Source: DATFDN01 sp963830565 (GTDB lineage: Bacteria; Pseudomonadota; Alphaproteobacteria; Acetobacterales; Acetobacteraceae). Taken from it: DNA of 64,000 nt. Where the stretch lies: contig CAWHMO010000010.1 in assembly GCA_963830565.1 (NCBI GenBank), forward strand, positions 831,920-895,919, read 5' to 3'. The translations under genes were made by a program, and so were the position numbers. The notes beneath the pieces are model-generated. The model searched no databases and was not told where the DNA came from. It saw nothing but the letters and a program-made list of their open reading frames with translations. Below are positions 33,588 through 41,696 of the stretch, piece by piece (within the stretch, counting starts at the first letter, position 1; each line of letters starts with the position of its first letter).

Positions 33588-33932
33588 TAGGTGTCACTAC
33601 TAAAAGGAAGAGGAACTTAAGAGTCTTGGGGAAGGGGTATATGGGGCTGTGGACGGTGGGGTACCCCAGTGAAGCGCGGTTGAGCGTGGAAAGGCTCACA
33701 GGAGACACCGTCAGCAACCGACTGAACCGCTTTCAGGATCCGGCGATGCCCCCAGAACTCCCATCGCCGGGGTTGCATCCATGCAGGCACCCCTCGCACA
33801 CCCGTGATATCCCCGTCCTGCTCGCCAGGACCTGAGCGCCTCGGGATTTGTCCCCCTTATCCCCGTGATCCACGATGTCGGGCGGAGCGGTCTGGTGCTT
33901 GCTCGATAAGCCCAGGTTCCTATGCTACGTGC
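33588..33932. other. Candidate chromosomal replication origin (oriC)
   Basis: A 345-base gap between divergent hemE and the DUF299 gene, the same flanks as the Caulobacter crescentus origin. TTATCCCCG (33857-33865) abuts TGATCCACG (33866-33874); the first resembles a DnaA box and the second differs by one base from the Caulobacter G-box TGATCCACA. ATATCCCCG lies at 33807-33815 and a weaker reverse site (TGTGGACGG) at 33648-33656. An AT-richer stretch lies near 33590-33645. Both flanking genes point outward, as expected for leading-strand genes. No perfect consensus box was seen, so this needs a skew plot to confirm. Confidence 0.6.
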
Positions 33933-34823
33933 ATGGTCCGCGATCGGATGAACCTGCACCTCGTCTCCGATGCCACCGGAGAGACGCTGAACGCGATTGC
34001 CCGTGCGACGACGGTGCAGTTCGAGCATTCGCACATCATCTACCACCGCTGGAGCCTGATCCGGACCCGATTCCAGCTTCATCGCGTGCTGGAGGGTATC
34101 GAGGCGGAGCCCGGTCCGGTGCTCTCGACCCTGGTCGATCGTGCGCTGCGCTCGGACCTGGACGGCACGTGCCAGCGGCTGGGGGTGCCGGTAGTCAATG
34201 TGCTCGATCCGGTGATGAACCTGTTGCAGGACTATATCGGCGAGCAGGCCTCCGCGCGGCCGGGTCGGCAATACGTGCTGAACGCCGACTATTTCCAGCG
34301 GATCGACGCCATGCACTACGTGCTGGCCCACGACGACGGCCAGGCGCAAGCCGGGCTGACCGAGGCCGATGTGGTCCTGATCGGCGTCTCGCGAAGCTCC
34401 AAGACGCCAACCTGCTTTTATCTTGCCAATCGTGGCATCAAGGCAGCCAACGTCCCGCTGGTTCCCCACCTGCCCGAGCCGCAGGGGCTGGAGGCGATTG
34501 GCAGGCCGGTGATCGGCCTTACGCTGGACGCGCCGGCGCTGATCGAGATCCGCCGGCATCGACTTCGCCTGATCGCTAGCTCCGCGAGCAGCCAGGCGGT
34601 CATGCGGCAGAACAGCACCGACTATGTGGACGAGGAGGCGGTCAAGGCCGAGCTGTTATGGGCGCGACGGCTGTGCAACCGCCGCGGCTGGCCGGTGATC
34701 GACGTGACCCGCCGCTCCATCGAGGAGACGGCGGCGACCGTGCTGCACCTGATGGAGGCGTGGCATGAGCGCCGCCGGAAGGTGGAAGCGGCCCGCGCTA
34801 CTGGCGGCCCAGAGCCAGCTTGA
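33933..34823 (+). CDS. ppsR: Pyruvate, phosphate dikinase regulatory protein (DUF299)
   Basis: A 296-residue bifunctional kinase/pyrophosphorylase that switches PPDK or PEP synthase on and off by threonine phosphorylation with ADP. The family features are NLHLVSDATGETLNAIARAT near the start and the P-loop-like DVVLIGVSRSSKTPTCFYLA about residue 150, then NVPLVPHLPEP. I took ATG 33933; an ATG five codons later is also possible. It is the first gene right of the candidate origin. Its 3' end overlaps the convergent lipoprotein gene by 26 bases. Confidence 0.92.
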   Translation: MVRDRMNLHLVSDATGETLNAIARATTVQFEHSHIIYHRWSLIRTRFQLHRVLEGIEAEPGPVLSTLVDRALRSDLDGTCQRLGVPVVNVLDPVMNLLQDYIGEQASARPGRQYVLNADYFQRIDAMHYVLAHDDGQAQAGLTEADVVLIGVSRSSKTPTCFYLANRGIKAANVPLVPHLPEPQGLEAIGRPVIGLTLDAPALIEIRRHRLRLIASSASSQAVMRQNSTDYVDEEAVKAELLWARRLCNRRGWPVIDVTRRSIEETAATVLHLMEAWHERRRKVEAARATGGPEPA

Positions 34824-35193
34824 AGGTGCAGCGCGGCTGATGCACGGTGGCGTCCATCACCCCGTTGCTGATGCGCCCAAAGATGTGGACCGGGGTTTCG
34901 TACTTGGTCTGCGAGTAGATCGGCCGCGCGGCATAGTGGTCGAACGTTCCGTCTGGCGCGACCGGAACGGTCATCGGCGCCCCATCGATATCGGCGCTGA
35001 ACCGGCTGTCCCGGACAGCGAGCGGCGGCGCCTGCCAGTCGCAATGCCAGTCGGGCGAACTGAAGCCCACTAGGCGGGTCGTGCCGACATACATGCCGTC
35101 ATATGGCCCTGGCACCGCCGGCGGCAGGTTGGTGCAGGCAGCGAGCAGACCCGCCATCGCGAAAGCGAGCCGATAGGCCGTGCGCGAAATCAT
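34798..35193 (-). CDS. Small lipoprotein of unknown function
   Basis: A 131-residue exported protein. The N-terminus has a charged start, a hydrophobic core and a lipobox AGLLAACTNLPP, so Cys20 is the likely lipidated residue. The mature part (PYDGMYVGTTRLVGF, DWHCDWQAPPLAVRDSRFSA, HQPRCTFKLALG) is probably a small beta barrel with two further Cys that could form a disulfide. No named family recognised. Its ATG overlaps the stop of the dehydrogenase gene (ATGA). Confidence 0.72.
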   Translation of the reverse strand: MISRTAYRLAFAMAGLLAACTNLPPAVPGPYDGMYVGTTRLVGFSSPDWHCDWQAPPLAVRDSRFSADIDGAPMTVPVAPDGTFDHYAARPIYSQTKYETPVHIFGRISNGVMDATVHQPRCTFKLALGRQ

Positions 35194-36116
35194 CCCGCCC
35201 TTCCCAACGCCTCGCGTATATGATCGGCGCTCGCATGCAAGGCCGTACGCTCCTGATCGGTCATCTTGGGTGTGAGGGTCCGGACAACGCCAGCGCGGCC
35301 CAGCACGGCGGGAAGTGACAACGTGACACCGTACTCGGGATTGAACGCGCCGATCGGCAGCACCGCGCGCTCATCGCGCGCCACGATCTCGGCGATTCTG
35401 GCACACACCATGCCGATGCCGAGCTGGCTCGCCCCGGTCCCCTCGATGATGGTGATATTCGCCTCGCGAACCTCCTTTTCCACCTCTTCGCGCACTTGAT
35501 CATGCGAACGCTCGCCCAGCGCATCGAGGATGGGCAGCCCGCCAATGCGCGCCGAGGACCACAGGAACACCGATGATGTGCCATGCTCGCCCAGCACCAG
35601 CGCCTCGACGGCGCGCGGATTGACATCGAGTTTGCGCGCGAGGTGGACGCGAAAGCGCAGGCTATCGAGGAAGGTGCCAGTCGAGAGCACCTGCGTGTCG
35701 GGAGCGACCCCGCGGGCGATGTCGGCAAGCGCGTCGGGAGGATCAGTCACAACGAGGAAAATCGCGTCAGGCGCTGCCCTGGCGGCGGGCGGGATGATGT
35801 CGCGATAGATCTCGGCATTCTTTGCCAGCAGCTTGAGGCGGCCCTCGGTATCGGCGCGGTCCGTGGCTCCGCCCGCCTTCTCGTTCACTCCGGCGGTGAT
35901 CATGACCAGACCCGCGCCTCGGATGTCATTGTAGTCCCCGGCGCATAGGGCAACGGATGGCGAAAGCGCGGCGCCGTACTGGACATCTGTCACCATGCCG
36001 TCCGCGCGCTCCCGCGTGCGGTCCACGACGACGATCTCGCTCGCCGGGCCGCGTAGGACCGTGGCGAGAAGGCAGGCTTGCCCGACGGCGCCGGCGCCGA
36101 GGATGGCGACCTTCAT
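35190..36116 (-). CDS. Lactate/malate dehydrogenase family protein
   Basis: A 308-residue NAD-dependent 2-hydroxyacid dehydrogenase. The Rossmann start is VAILGAGAVGQACLLATVLR; the active-site loop (AGVNEKAGGATDRADTEGRL) and catalytic His (EALVLGEHGTSSVFLW) are present. The usual VTNPxD motif is VTDPPDAL, with Asp where the substrate/NAD-contacting Asn normally sits. The residue that separates lactate from malate use is not clear in the loop, so no symbol is given. Confidence 0.85.
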   Translation of the reverse strand: MKVAILGAGAVGQACLLATVLRGPASEIVVVDRTRERADGMVTDVQYGAALSPSVALCAGDYNDIRGAGLVMITAGVNEKAGGATDRADTEGRLKLLAKNAEIYRDIIPPAARAAPDAIFLVVTDPPDALADIARGVAPDTQVLSTGTFLDSLRFRVHLARKLDVNPRAVEALVLGEHGTSSVFLWSSARIGGLPILDALGERSHDQVREEVEKEVREANITIIEGTGASQLGIGMVCARIAEIVARDERAVLPIGAFNPEYGVTLSLPAVLGRAGVVRTLTPKMTDQERTALHASADHIREALGRAG

Positions 36117-36215
36117 GACATGATCCCTCCCGCTGTTACCTGCCAGGATTTATGCCGTCGCCGGCGTCCGGCTAGTAGCCGGAATCATTGAACGGTGAAA
36201 CGCATCGCCGAGACT

Positions 36216-36324
36216 GTCATCGCGAGCCGTCTCTTGGCGGTGTGGCGATCCAGGCGGGCGACCCAGATGGGCGACACGGTGCGGCGAACCTGGATCGCCA
36301 CGGCGCTGCGCGCCTCGCGATGAC
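36216..36324. repeat. 109-base interspersed palindromic element
   Basis: GTCATCGCGAG at 36216-36226 is matched by CTCGCGATGAC at 36314-36324, and GTGGCGATCCAGG at 36242-36254 by CCTGGATCGCCAC at 36289-36301. The whole can fold into a long imperfect hairpin. Elements of this look (gtcat-gcgag ... ctggat-gc) are spread through intergenic spaces of many alphaproteobacteria as MITE-like repeats. It encodes no protein. Confidence 0.75.
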
Positions 36325-36796
36325 GGTTTCAACAACTCATCGTTCACCGATAGGGAGTACCAGAGCGCAACCCTCCGAGCAGTAGATTGTCAGGTCGAGC
36401 GTGCCTTCGGCGCTTGACACCGTAAAGCACCATCAAGCTATGCGCGGCACATGATCGCAAGCCCAGAGGCTATGCGCTGAATTGGCTGCCGGAAATCCCG
36501 GCTTTGGTCATTGCTTCGCGTTTGGCGTGGATTCTCCGCCTGAAGCCGAGAACCCGCAGCCGTTAGCGAATAATCAGCACCTCCTCTCCGTCGGTCCGAT
36601 CAGCTCGTAGCGGGACTGGCTTTCCTGAACACGCGCTCGAAGGGACTCGCGGCCACAATAGACCGTGGGCTGGAGTAGCTCTCCGGTCGGCTACGCTGTA
36701 CTGGGTATTCGGGCCGGTGTGCGGCGTTTTTCATGTGCCGGCGAACAGCGTTGATGGCACCCCGGCCATCACCGGCGTACGTCTCCGGAGGATCGC
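36325..36796. other. Intergenic stretch, no gene recognised
   Basis: About 470 bases between the palindromic element and the GNAT gene. Short open frames have no family resemblance and the base composition is less GC-rich than the flanking genes. It may be a decayed insertion. No RNA gene, terminator or origin motif was seen. Confidence 0.5.
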
Positions 36797-37366
36797 TCAC
36801 CCCGCCCGAGCGCTCTGCTCTAGCAGCTTCTCGATCGGGTCCCACACGAATGCGGTCTGCACGACTGGCCGGCCACCAACCCTGATCGTGGCATCAGCCA
36901 CTGCACGACCGCCAAGGCGTTCGTAGAACCAGCGGCTCGGGTTGTCGCGCAGCACCCACAGGAACACGGTGCGGCAGCCTGCCTTCGACAGCGACGCGGC
37001 GGCCGCGCGTACCAGGCGGCGGCCGAGGCCGCGGTCGCGCCAGTCGTCCAGCACGTACAACGTCTCGATCTCGCCGTCGCCAAGGCGCTGCCCCATGATG
37101 TCGCTCCATCGGGCTGGGCCGGACGTGGCAAAGCCGATGACCCGTGGCACCGAGCCCTCTGGCACGTCGATGCCCGACGCCGTGGCCACATGCACATCGC
37201 CGCGACCCCGGATCGCGGCTTCATAATGCGCCACCTGGCGCGCTATCGACATGCTGGCGAGGTAGTCGTCGGGCAGGATGCCGGGATACGCGCTCTGCCA
37301 GGCAGCGACATGGACCGCGCCGATCGCTGGTGCGTCCGCCTGTCGGGCCCTGCGGACGCCAATCAT
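36797..37366 (-). CDS. GNAT family N-acetyltransferase
   Basis: A 189-residue acetyl-CoA-dependent transferase. IGVRRARQADAPAIGAVHVA opens the fold and ASMSIARQVAHYEAAIRG follows; the acetyl-CoA loop is LDDWRDRGLGRRLVRAAAAS (R-x-x-G-x-G/R) and the C-terminal part is FLWVLRDNPSRWFYERLGGR. Substrate unknown. The ATG at 37366 overlaps the rsmB stop (ATGA), so it is the last gene of that pair; the long open frame reaching into rsmB is a shadow. Confidence 0.87.
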   Translation of the reverse strand: MIGVRRARQADAPAIGAVHVAAWQSAYPGILPDDYLASMSIARQVAHYEAAIRGRGDVHVATASGIDVPEGSVPRVIGFATSGPARWSDIMGQRLGDGEIETLYVLDDWRDRGLGRRLVRAAAASLSKAGCRTVFLWVLRDNPSRWFYERLGGRAVADATIRVGGRPVVQTAFVWDPIEKLLEQSARAG

Positions 37367-38670
37367 GCTGGCGGCTCCCGCCGACGCTCCAGCACGGCGG
37401 CGAAAAATCCATCGGTGCCGTGGCGGGCGGGGGTCAGGGCCAGGAACCCGCCACATTCGGGCACAGGCCCCGGCAGGGTCCAGGCGCGCTCGGCGGGAAC
37501 TGGGGCAAAGTCGGGGTGGCGGGCCAGGAAGGCGGACACGGGCTGCTCGTTTTCCTCTGGGAGCAAAGAGCATGTAGCGTAGATCAACTTTCCGCCAGTG
37601 CGAACAAGTTTTGCGCCAGTGTCGAGGAGGGCAGCCTGCTTGACGCGAAGCTCGGTCACGTTCTGCTCGGTCAAACGTAGTCTTGCGTCCGGGTTGCGTC
37701 GCCAGGTTCCCGTGCCGGTGCAGGGAGCATCCACCAGCACCCGGTCGAACCCGCCGGCCCGTCGCTTCATCAGCTTGTCTCCCGCCGCCAGAAGATGCCG
37801 CTCGACGTTGAAGACTCCGGCGCGCCGCAGTCGCCGGACCGCGGCATCCAGCCGAGGGGCGGATACGTCGCAGGCCAACAGGGTGCCGCGATTGGCCATC
37901 GTCATGGCAAGCGCCAGCGTCTTGCCACCCGCGCCGGCGCAAAGATCGGCGACTTGCATGCCCGGGCGCGCATCGGCCAGAAAGGCGATTATCTGGCTGC
38001 CCTCGTCCTGGATCTCCACCAGTCCCGACTGGAACGCCGCTCCGGTCGTCACCGACTTGCGCTCCACAACGCGCAGCCCCCAGGGCGAGAGCGGGGTAGC
38101 GAACGCCTCGATTCCCTCCGCCGCGAGCGCGTCGCGTGCTTCCCCGCGCGTCGCCTTCAGCAGGTTCACCCGCAAGTCCAGCGGAGCCGCAGCGTTCAAT
38201 GCCGCCGCTTCAGCTGTCAACGCGGCGCCGAAGCGAGTGGCTAGGCGGGGGGCGATCCAGTCCGGCAATTCCAGCCGCACGGGTTCGGGCATGTCGGGGT
38301 GGTCGAGCGTATGGCCCGCAATGGTGGCGAGTGCCTTGCGCTCGGCGGCGGCGAGCGGCATGGGGGCGAAGCGCCCACCGGAGAAGGCCTGCTCCACACC
38401 GGACATGTGCCAAGCTTCGGCCAGCAGTGAGGCCCCGACCAATAGTCGTGGAGTGGGGTCGCACCCGCCGCGCGCCAGCCACCAGCCCAGCCGGCGCCAC
38501 GCGCGCAGGACGCGCCAGACGCGATCGGATACGGCACGCCGATCGCCCGATCCGATGAAGCGGCGGCTGCGGAAGAAGTCGTTGGCGACGCCGTCAGCCG
38601 GACGGTGCAGCGTCGCCTGGATCGCGGCGAGCAGATCGATCGCGGCGGCGATGCGGGCGGCGGGGGTCAC
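37363..38670 (-). CDS. rsmB: 16S rRNA m5C methyltransferase RsmB family
   Basis: A 435-residue RsmB/NOP-type RNA cytosine-C5 methyltransferase. An N-terminal NusB-like region (FRSRRFIGSGDRRAVSDRVW) precedes the SAM domain: VADLCAGAGGKTLALAMTMA, RVLVDAPCTGTGTWRRNPD with one catalytic Cys, and LIYATCSLLPEENEQPV with the second. Typical length. The exact base modified (967 in E. coli numbering) is inferred from family. Confidence 0.88.
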   Translation of the reverse strand: MTPAARIAAAIDLLAAIQATLHRPADGVANDFFRSRRFIGSGDRRAVSDRVWRVLRAWRRLGWWLARGGCDPTPRLLVGASLLAEAWHMSGVEQAFSGGRFAPMPLAAAERKALATIAGHTLDHPDMPEPVRLELPDWIAPRLATRFGAALTAEAAALNAAAPLDLRVNLLKATRGEARDALAAEGIEAFATPLSPWGLRVVERKSVTTGAAFQSGLVEIQDEGSQIIAFLADARPGMQVADLCAGAGGKTLALAMTMANRGTLLACDVSAPRLDAAVRRLRRAGVFNVERHLLAAGDKLMKRRAGGFDRVLVDAPCTGTGTWRRNPDARLRLTEQNVTELRVKQAALLDTGAKLVRTGGKLIYATCSLLPEENEQPVSAFLARHPDFAPVPAERAWTLPGPVPECGGFLALTPARHGTDGFFAAVLERRREPPA

Positions 38671-38738
38671 GCGGGCGGGTCAGCGAGAGCGGTACTCTTC
38701 GCCTCCGCCCAATCGCTGTCGATCTCCATCTGGCTCAC

Positions 38739-39419
38739 CTATGCCGGCGCGCCATCCCATTCCAGAGGCACATCCCGCAGGTCCCGTAGCTCCGTCACAT
38801 TCCCACGCAGTCCGTACTCGTCCGGCTGGTCAGTGCGGTTCACCCAGAAGACCTGGAATCCGAAGGAGCGTGCGCCGAAGGCGTCCCATGGGTTGGACGA
38901 GAAGAACGCGACCTCGGACGCGGGTACGCCAAAGCGCTCGGTCGCCAGCCGATAGACGCGCGGATCGGGCTTGTACACACCGACCGACTCGACACTCAGC
39001 ATGGCGTCCAGCAGGTTGGCAATGCCGGCGGCGCCCGCCGCCTCGGCCAGCATCGCCGGCTCTCCGTTCGACAGGATGGCGCGCGCGATCCCCTTGGCCC
39101 TCAGTCCGCGCAGCATCTCGGACACTTCGGCAAACGCATCGAGCCGGCGATAAGATCGCAGCACGTCAGCCAACAGGGTGGCATCGGCGATGCCGTGGCG
39201 TGCCGCCACCACCGCGAGCGAGTCCTGGGCGAGCTGCCAGAAGTCCCGATGCAGCGTCGGTCCGGCCAGGCTTCGCACCCAGGTGTACTCGATGTGCTTG
39301 GTACGCCACTCCTGGCTGATGCGCTGCCAGTTCGGTCCCAGCCTTGCGGCGTGGGCGCGCATCGCCGCATTCACGTCGAGCAGGGTGCCGTAGGCATCGA
39401 ATACCGCGAGCTGCGGCAT
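38739..39419 (-). CDS. Haloacid dehalogenase type II-like hydrolase
   Basis: A 226-residue HAD hydrolase. Nucleophile motif LAVFDAYGTLLDVNAAM with Asp8, then AILSNGEPAMLAEAA, VYKPDPRVYRLATERFGV and FFSSNPWDAFGARSFGFQVF, a pattern (FxSSNxWD) characteristic of 2-haloacid dehalogenases that invert the C2 centre. The ATG at 39419 lies 5 bases after the guaB stop; the long upstream frame in guaB is a shadow. Whether it truly releases halide is unknown. Confidence 0.87.
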   Translation of the reverse strand: MPQLAVFDAYGTLLDVNAAMRAHAARLGPNWQRISQEWRTKHIEYTWVRSLAGPTLHRDFWQLAQDSLAVVAARHGIADATLLADVLRSYRRLDAFAEVSEMLRGLRAKGIARAILSNGEPAMLAEAAGAAGIANLLDAMLSVESVGVYKPDPRVYRLATERFGVPASEVAFFSSNPWDAFGARSFGFQVFWVNRTDQPDEYGLRGNVTELRDLRDVPLEWDGAPA

Positions 39420-39423
39420 CGCT

Positions 39424-40914
39424 CTATTCCTGCCGGTAGTTCGGCGCCTCGCGCGTGATCGCCACGTCATGGACATGGCTCTCGCGCAGGCCGGCACCGG
39501 TCAGACGGCGGAACCGTGCATGACGGTGCAGGTCGTCGATGCCCTGGCAGCCCGTATAACCCATGCCGGCGCGCAGCCCGCCCACCAGCTGATGCACCAC
39601 CGCCGAGACCGGCCCCTTGTAGCCGACCCGCCCCTCGATCCCCTCCGGAACCAGCTTGAGCTGGTCCTTGATGTCCTGCTGGAAGTAGCGATCGGCGGAG
39701 CCGCGCGCCATCGCGCCCAGACTGCCCATGCCGCGATAGGATTTGTAGGAGCGACCCTGGTAAAGGAACACCTCGCCGGGCGCTTCGTCCGTCCCGGCGA
39801 GCAGGCTGCCCATCATCACGCAGTCCGCGCCCGCGGCGATGGCTTTCACGATGTCGCCCGAGTTGCGCATCCCGCCATCGGCGATGGCGGGCACGCCGCG
39901 TTCGCGGCAGGCGGCGGCGCATTCCAGGACAGCGGTGAACTGCGGCACGCCGACGCCGGCGACCACGCGGGTCGTGCAGATGCTGCCCGGCCCGATGCCG
40001 ATCTTCACCGCGTCGGCGCCCACCTCGATCAGCGCCAGCGCGCCCTCGGGCGTGGCCACGTTGCCGGCGACGACCTGCACGGAGTTGGAGAAGCTCTTGA
40101 TCGTCTCCACCGTGTGCAGGACGCCTTCCGAATGCCCATGCGCGGTGTCCACCACGATCACGTCCACCTCGGCGTCGATCAGGGCCCGGGCCCGTTCGGC
40201 TCCCGCCGCGCCGACGCCGGTTGCGGCAGCGACGCGCAGCCGGCCCAGCGCGTCCTTGTTGGCCAGCGGATGCGCCTGCGCCTTGTCCATGTCCTTCACG
40301 GTGATCAGCCCGACGCAGCGATACGCTTCGTCCACGACGAGCAGCTTCTCGATCCGATGACGGTGCAGCAGCCGGCGCGCCTCCTCCGGCCCGACACCGG
40401 TCGCCACCGTGATCAGGTTCTCGCGCGTCATCAGCTCATAGACACGCAAGCCGGGGTCGGTCGCGAAGCGCACATCGCGGTTGGTGACGATGCCGACCAG
40501 CCGGCCGGTGCCGCGTTCCACCACCGGAATGCCGCTGATGTGGAACCGATTCATGAGTGCGCGTGCATCGGCCAGCGTCTGGTCGGGATGGATGGTGACC
40601 GGGTTCACCACCATGCCCGATTCGAACTTCTTGACCTGCCGCACCTGCCCGGCCTGCGCCTCGTGGTCCATGTTCTTGTGGATCACGCCGATGCCGCCCA
40701 ACTGCGCCATGGCGATCGCCATGTCGCTTTCCGTCACCGTGTCCATCGCGGCGGAGACGAGCGGGATGTTGAGCGGGATTTCCCGCGTCAGGCGGGTTCG
40801 CGTATCGGTTTCGGTCGGCACCACCTGCGAATAGGCGGGAGTCAGCAGAACGTCATCGAAGGCCAGAGCCTCGTCGATGCGCAGCCGAGATGGAGCGGTG
40901 GTGTCGGGGGCCAT
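39424..40914 (-). CDS. guaB: Inosine-5'-monophosphate dehydrogenase
   Basis: A 496-residue enzyme making XMP on the way to GMP. Core motifs AFDDVLLTPAYSQVVPTE and NIPLVSAAMDTVTES are followed by two CBS domains (about residues 95-215: VVERGTGRLVGIVTNRDVRF, VVDEAYRCVGLITVKDMDKA). The active-site Cys is in GIGPGSICTTRVVAGVGVP, and the flap reads YRGMGSLGAMARGSADRY. ATG 40914 is the normal start. Followed closely by the dehalogenase gene. Confidence 0.97.
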   Translation of the reverse strand: MAPDTTAPSRLRIDEALAFDDVLLTPAYSQVVPTETDTRTRLTREIPLNIPLVSAAMDTVTESDMAIAMAQLGGIGVIHKNMDHEAQAGQVRQVKKFESGMVVNPVTIHPDQTLADARALMNRFHISGIPVVERGTGRLVGIVTNRDVRFATDPGLRVYELMTRENLITVATGVGPEEARRLLHRHRIEKLLVVDEAYRCVGLITVKDMDKAQAHPLANKDALGRLRVAAATGVGAAGAERARALIDAEVDVIVVDTAHGHSEGVLHTVETIKSFSNSVQVVAGNVATPEGALALIEVGADAVKIGIGPGSICTTRVVAGVGVPQFTAVLECAAACRERGVPAIADGGMRNSGDIVKAIAAGADCVMMGSLLAGTDEAPGEVFLYQGRSYKSYRGMGSLGAMARGSADRYFQQDIKDQLKLVPEGIEGRVGYKGPVSAVVHQLVGGLRAGMGYTGCQGIDDLHRHARFRRLTGAGLRESHVHDVAITREAPNYRQE

Positions 40915-41015
40915 GGACGGGCGAGCCTTTCGCGCTGCGGGCGCCCGCGCCTGGCGCCGGCTGCCCGACCTTGGCGGCTCCACATAGGCCGGTGCGGGCG
41001 AGGACGCAAGCGAAC

Positions 41016-41696
41016 CTAGACCGAGTACGATCCCCGAAACCCGGTTGCCACCACGTACAGCTCGCTGGATTCCTTGCGGCTGGCCGGTGGCTTGGCGTGG
41101 CGGACCTGGGTAAAGGCGCGTTTCATCTGTTCCAGCATCTGCCGTTCCGACCCGCCCTGGAACACCTTGCACACGAAGCCTCCGCTTGGCGCCAGGACCT
41201 CCGTGGCGAAGCCCAGCGCCAATTCAGCCAGCGCCATGATGCGGAGGTGATCGGTGGCGCCGTGCCCGGTGGTGTTCGGGGCCATGTCGGACAGCACGAG
41301 GTCGGCCGGCCCGCCCAGCGCCTCGGACAGACGGGCCGGCATCGCCGCGTCCTGAAAATCGCCCTGGATCAGCGTGGCGCCGGGCACCGGGTCCATCGCC
41401 AGCAGATCGACGCCCACGACAATGCCGGCGCCACGCCGCGCCGCGACCTGGGTCCAGCCGCCCGGGGCCGCGCCCAGGTCCAGCACGCGCGCGCCTCGGC
41501 GGATCAGATGGAAGCGGTCGTCCAGCTCGATCAGCTTGAACGCGGCCCGCGACCGCCAACCCTCACGCTGCGCAGCTTGCACGTACGGATCATTGAGCTG
41601 ACGCGCCAGCCACCGCTGGGAGCTTGTGCTTCGGCCGCGCGCGGTACGCACGCCGATGCTGAGGCCGCGCGGCGGTGCGGAAGGAGGGCGGCTCAC
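41016..41696 (-). CDS. rlmE: 23S rRNA 2'-O-ribose U2552 methyltransferase
   Basis: A 226-residue RlmE/FtsJ. The RNA-binding and SAM motifs are SQRWLARQLNDPYVQAAQRE, GWRSRAAFKLIELDDRFHLI, VLDLGAAPGGWTQVAARRGA, and LVLSDMAPNTTGHGATDH with the catalytic Asp. The GTG at 41696 overlaps the ppx stop (GTGA). The first ~25 residues are basic and proline-rich and longer than in E. coli. Pairing with ppx is common in alphaproteobacteria. Confidence 0.94.
   Translation of the reverse strand: MSRPPSAPPRGLSIGVRTARGRSTSSQRWLARQLNDPYVQAAQREGWRSRAAFKLIELDDRFHLIRRGARVLDLGAAPGGWTQVAARRGAGIVVGVDLLAMDPVPGATLIQGDFQDAAMPARLSEALGGPADLVLSDMAPNTTGHGATDHLRIMALAELALGFATEVLAPSGGFVCKVFQGGSERQMLEQMKRAFTQVRHAKPPASRKESSELYVVATGFRGSYSV

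Noticed and set aside
33626..33835. Short open frames inside the hemE / DUF299 gap
   Set aside because: They overlap the DnaA-box-like repeats, lack ribosome sites and resemble no family. The gap is better read as non-coding.
39469..41019. A 516-residue plus-strand frame opposite guaB
   Set aside because: It is the complement of a highly conserved guaB coding sequence, rich in His/Arg/Asp as expected of a shadow frame.
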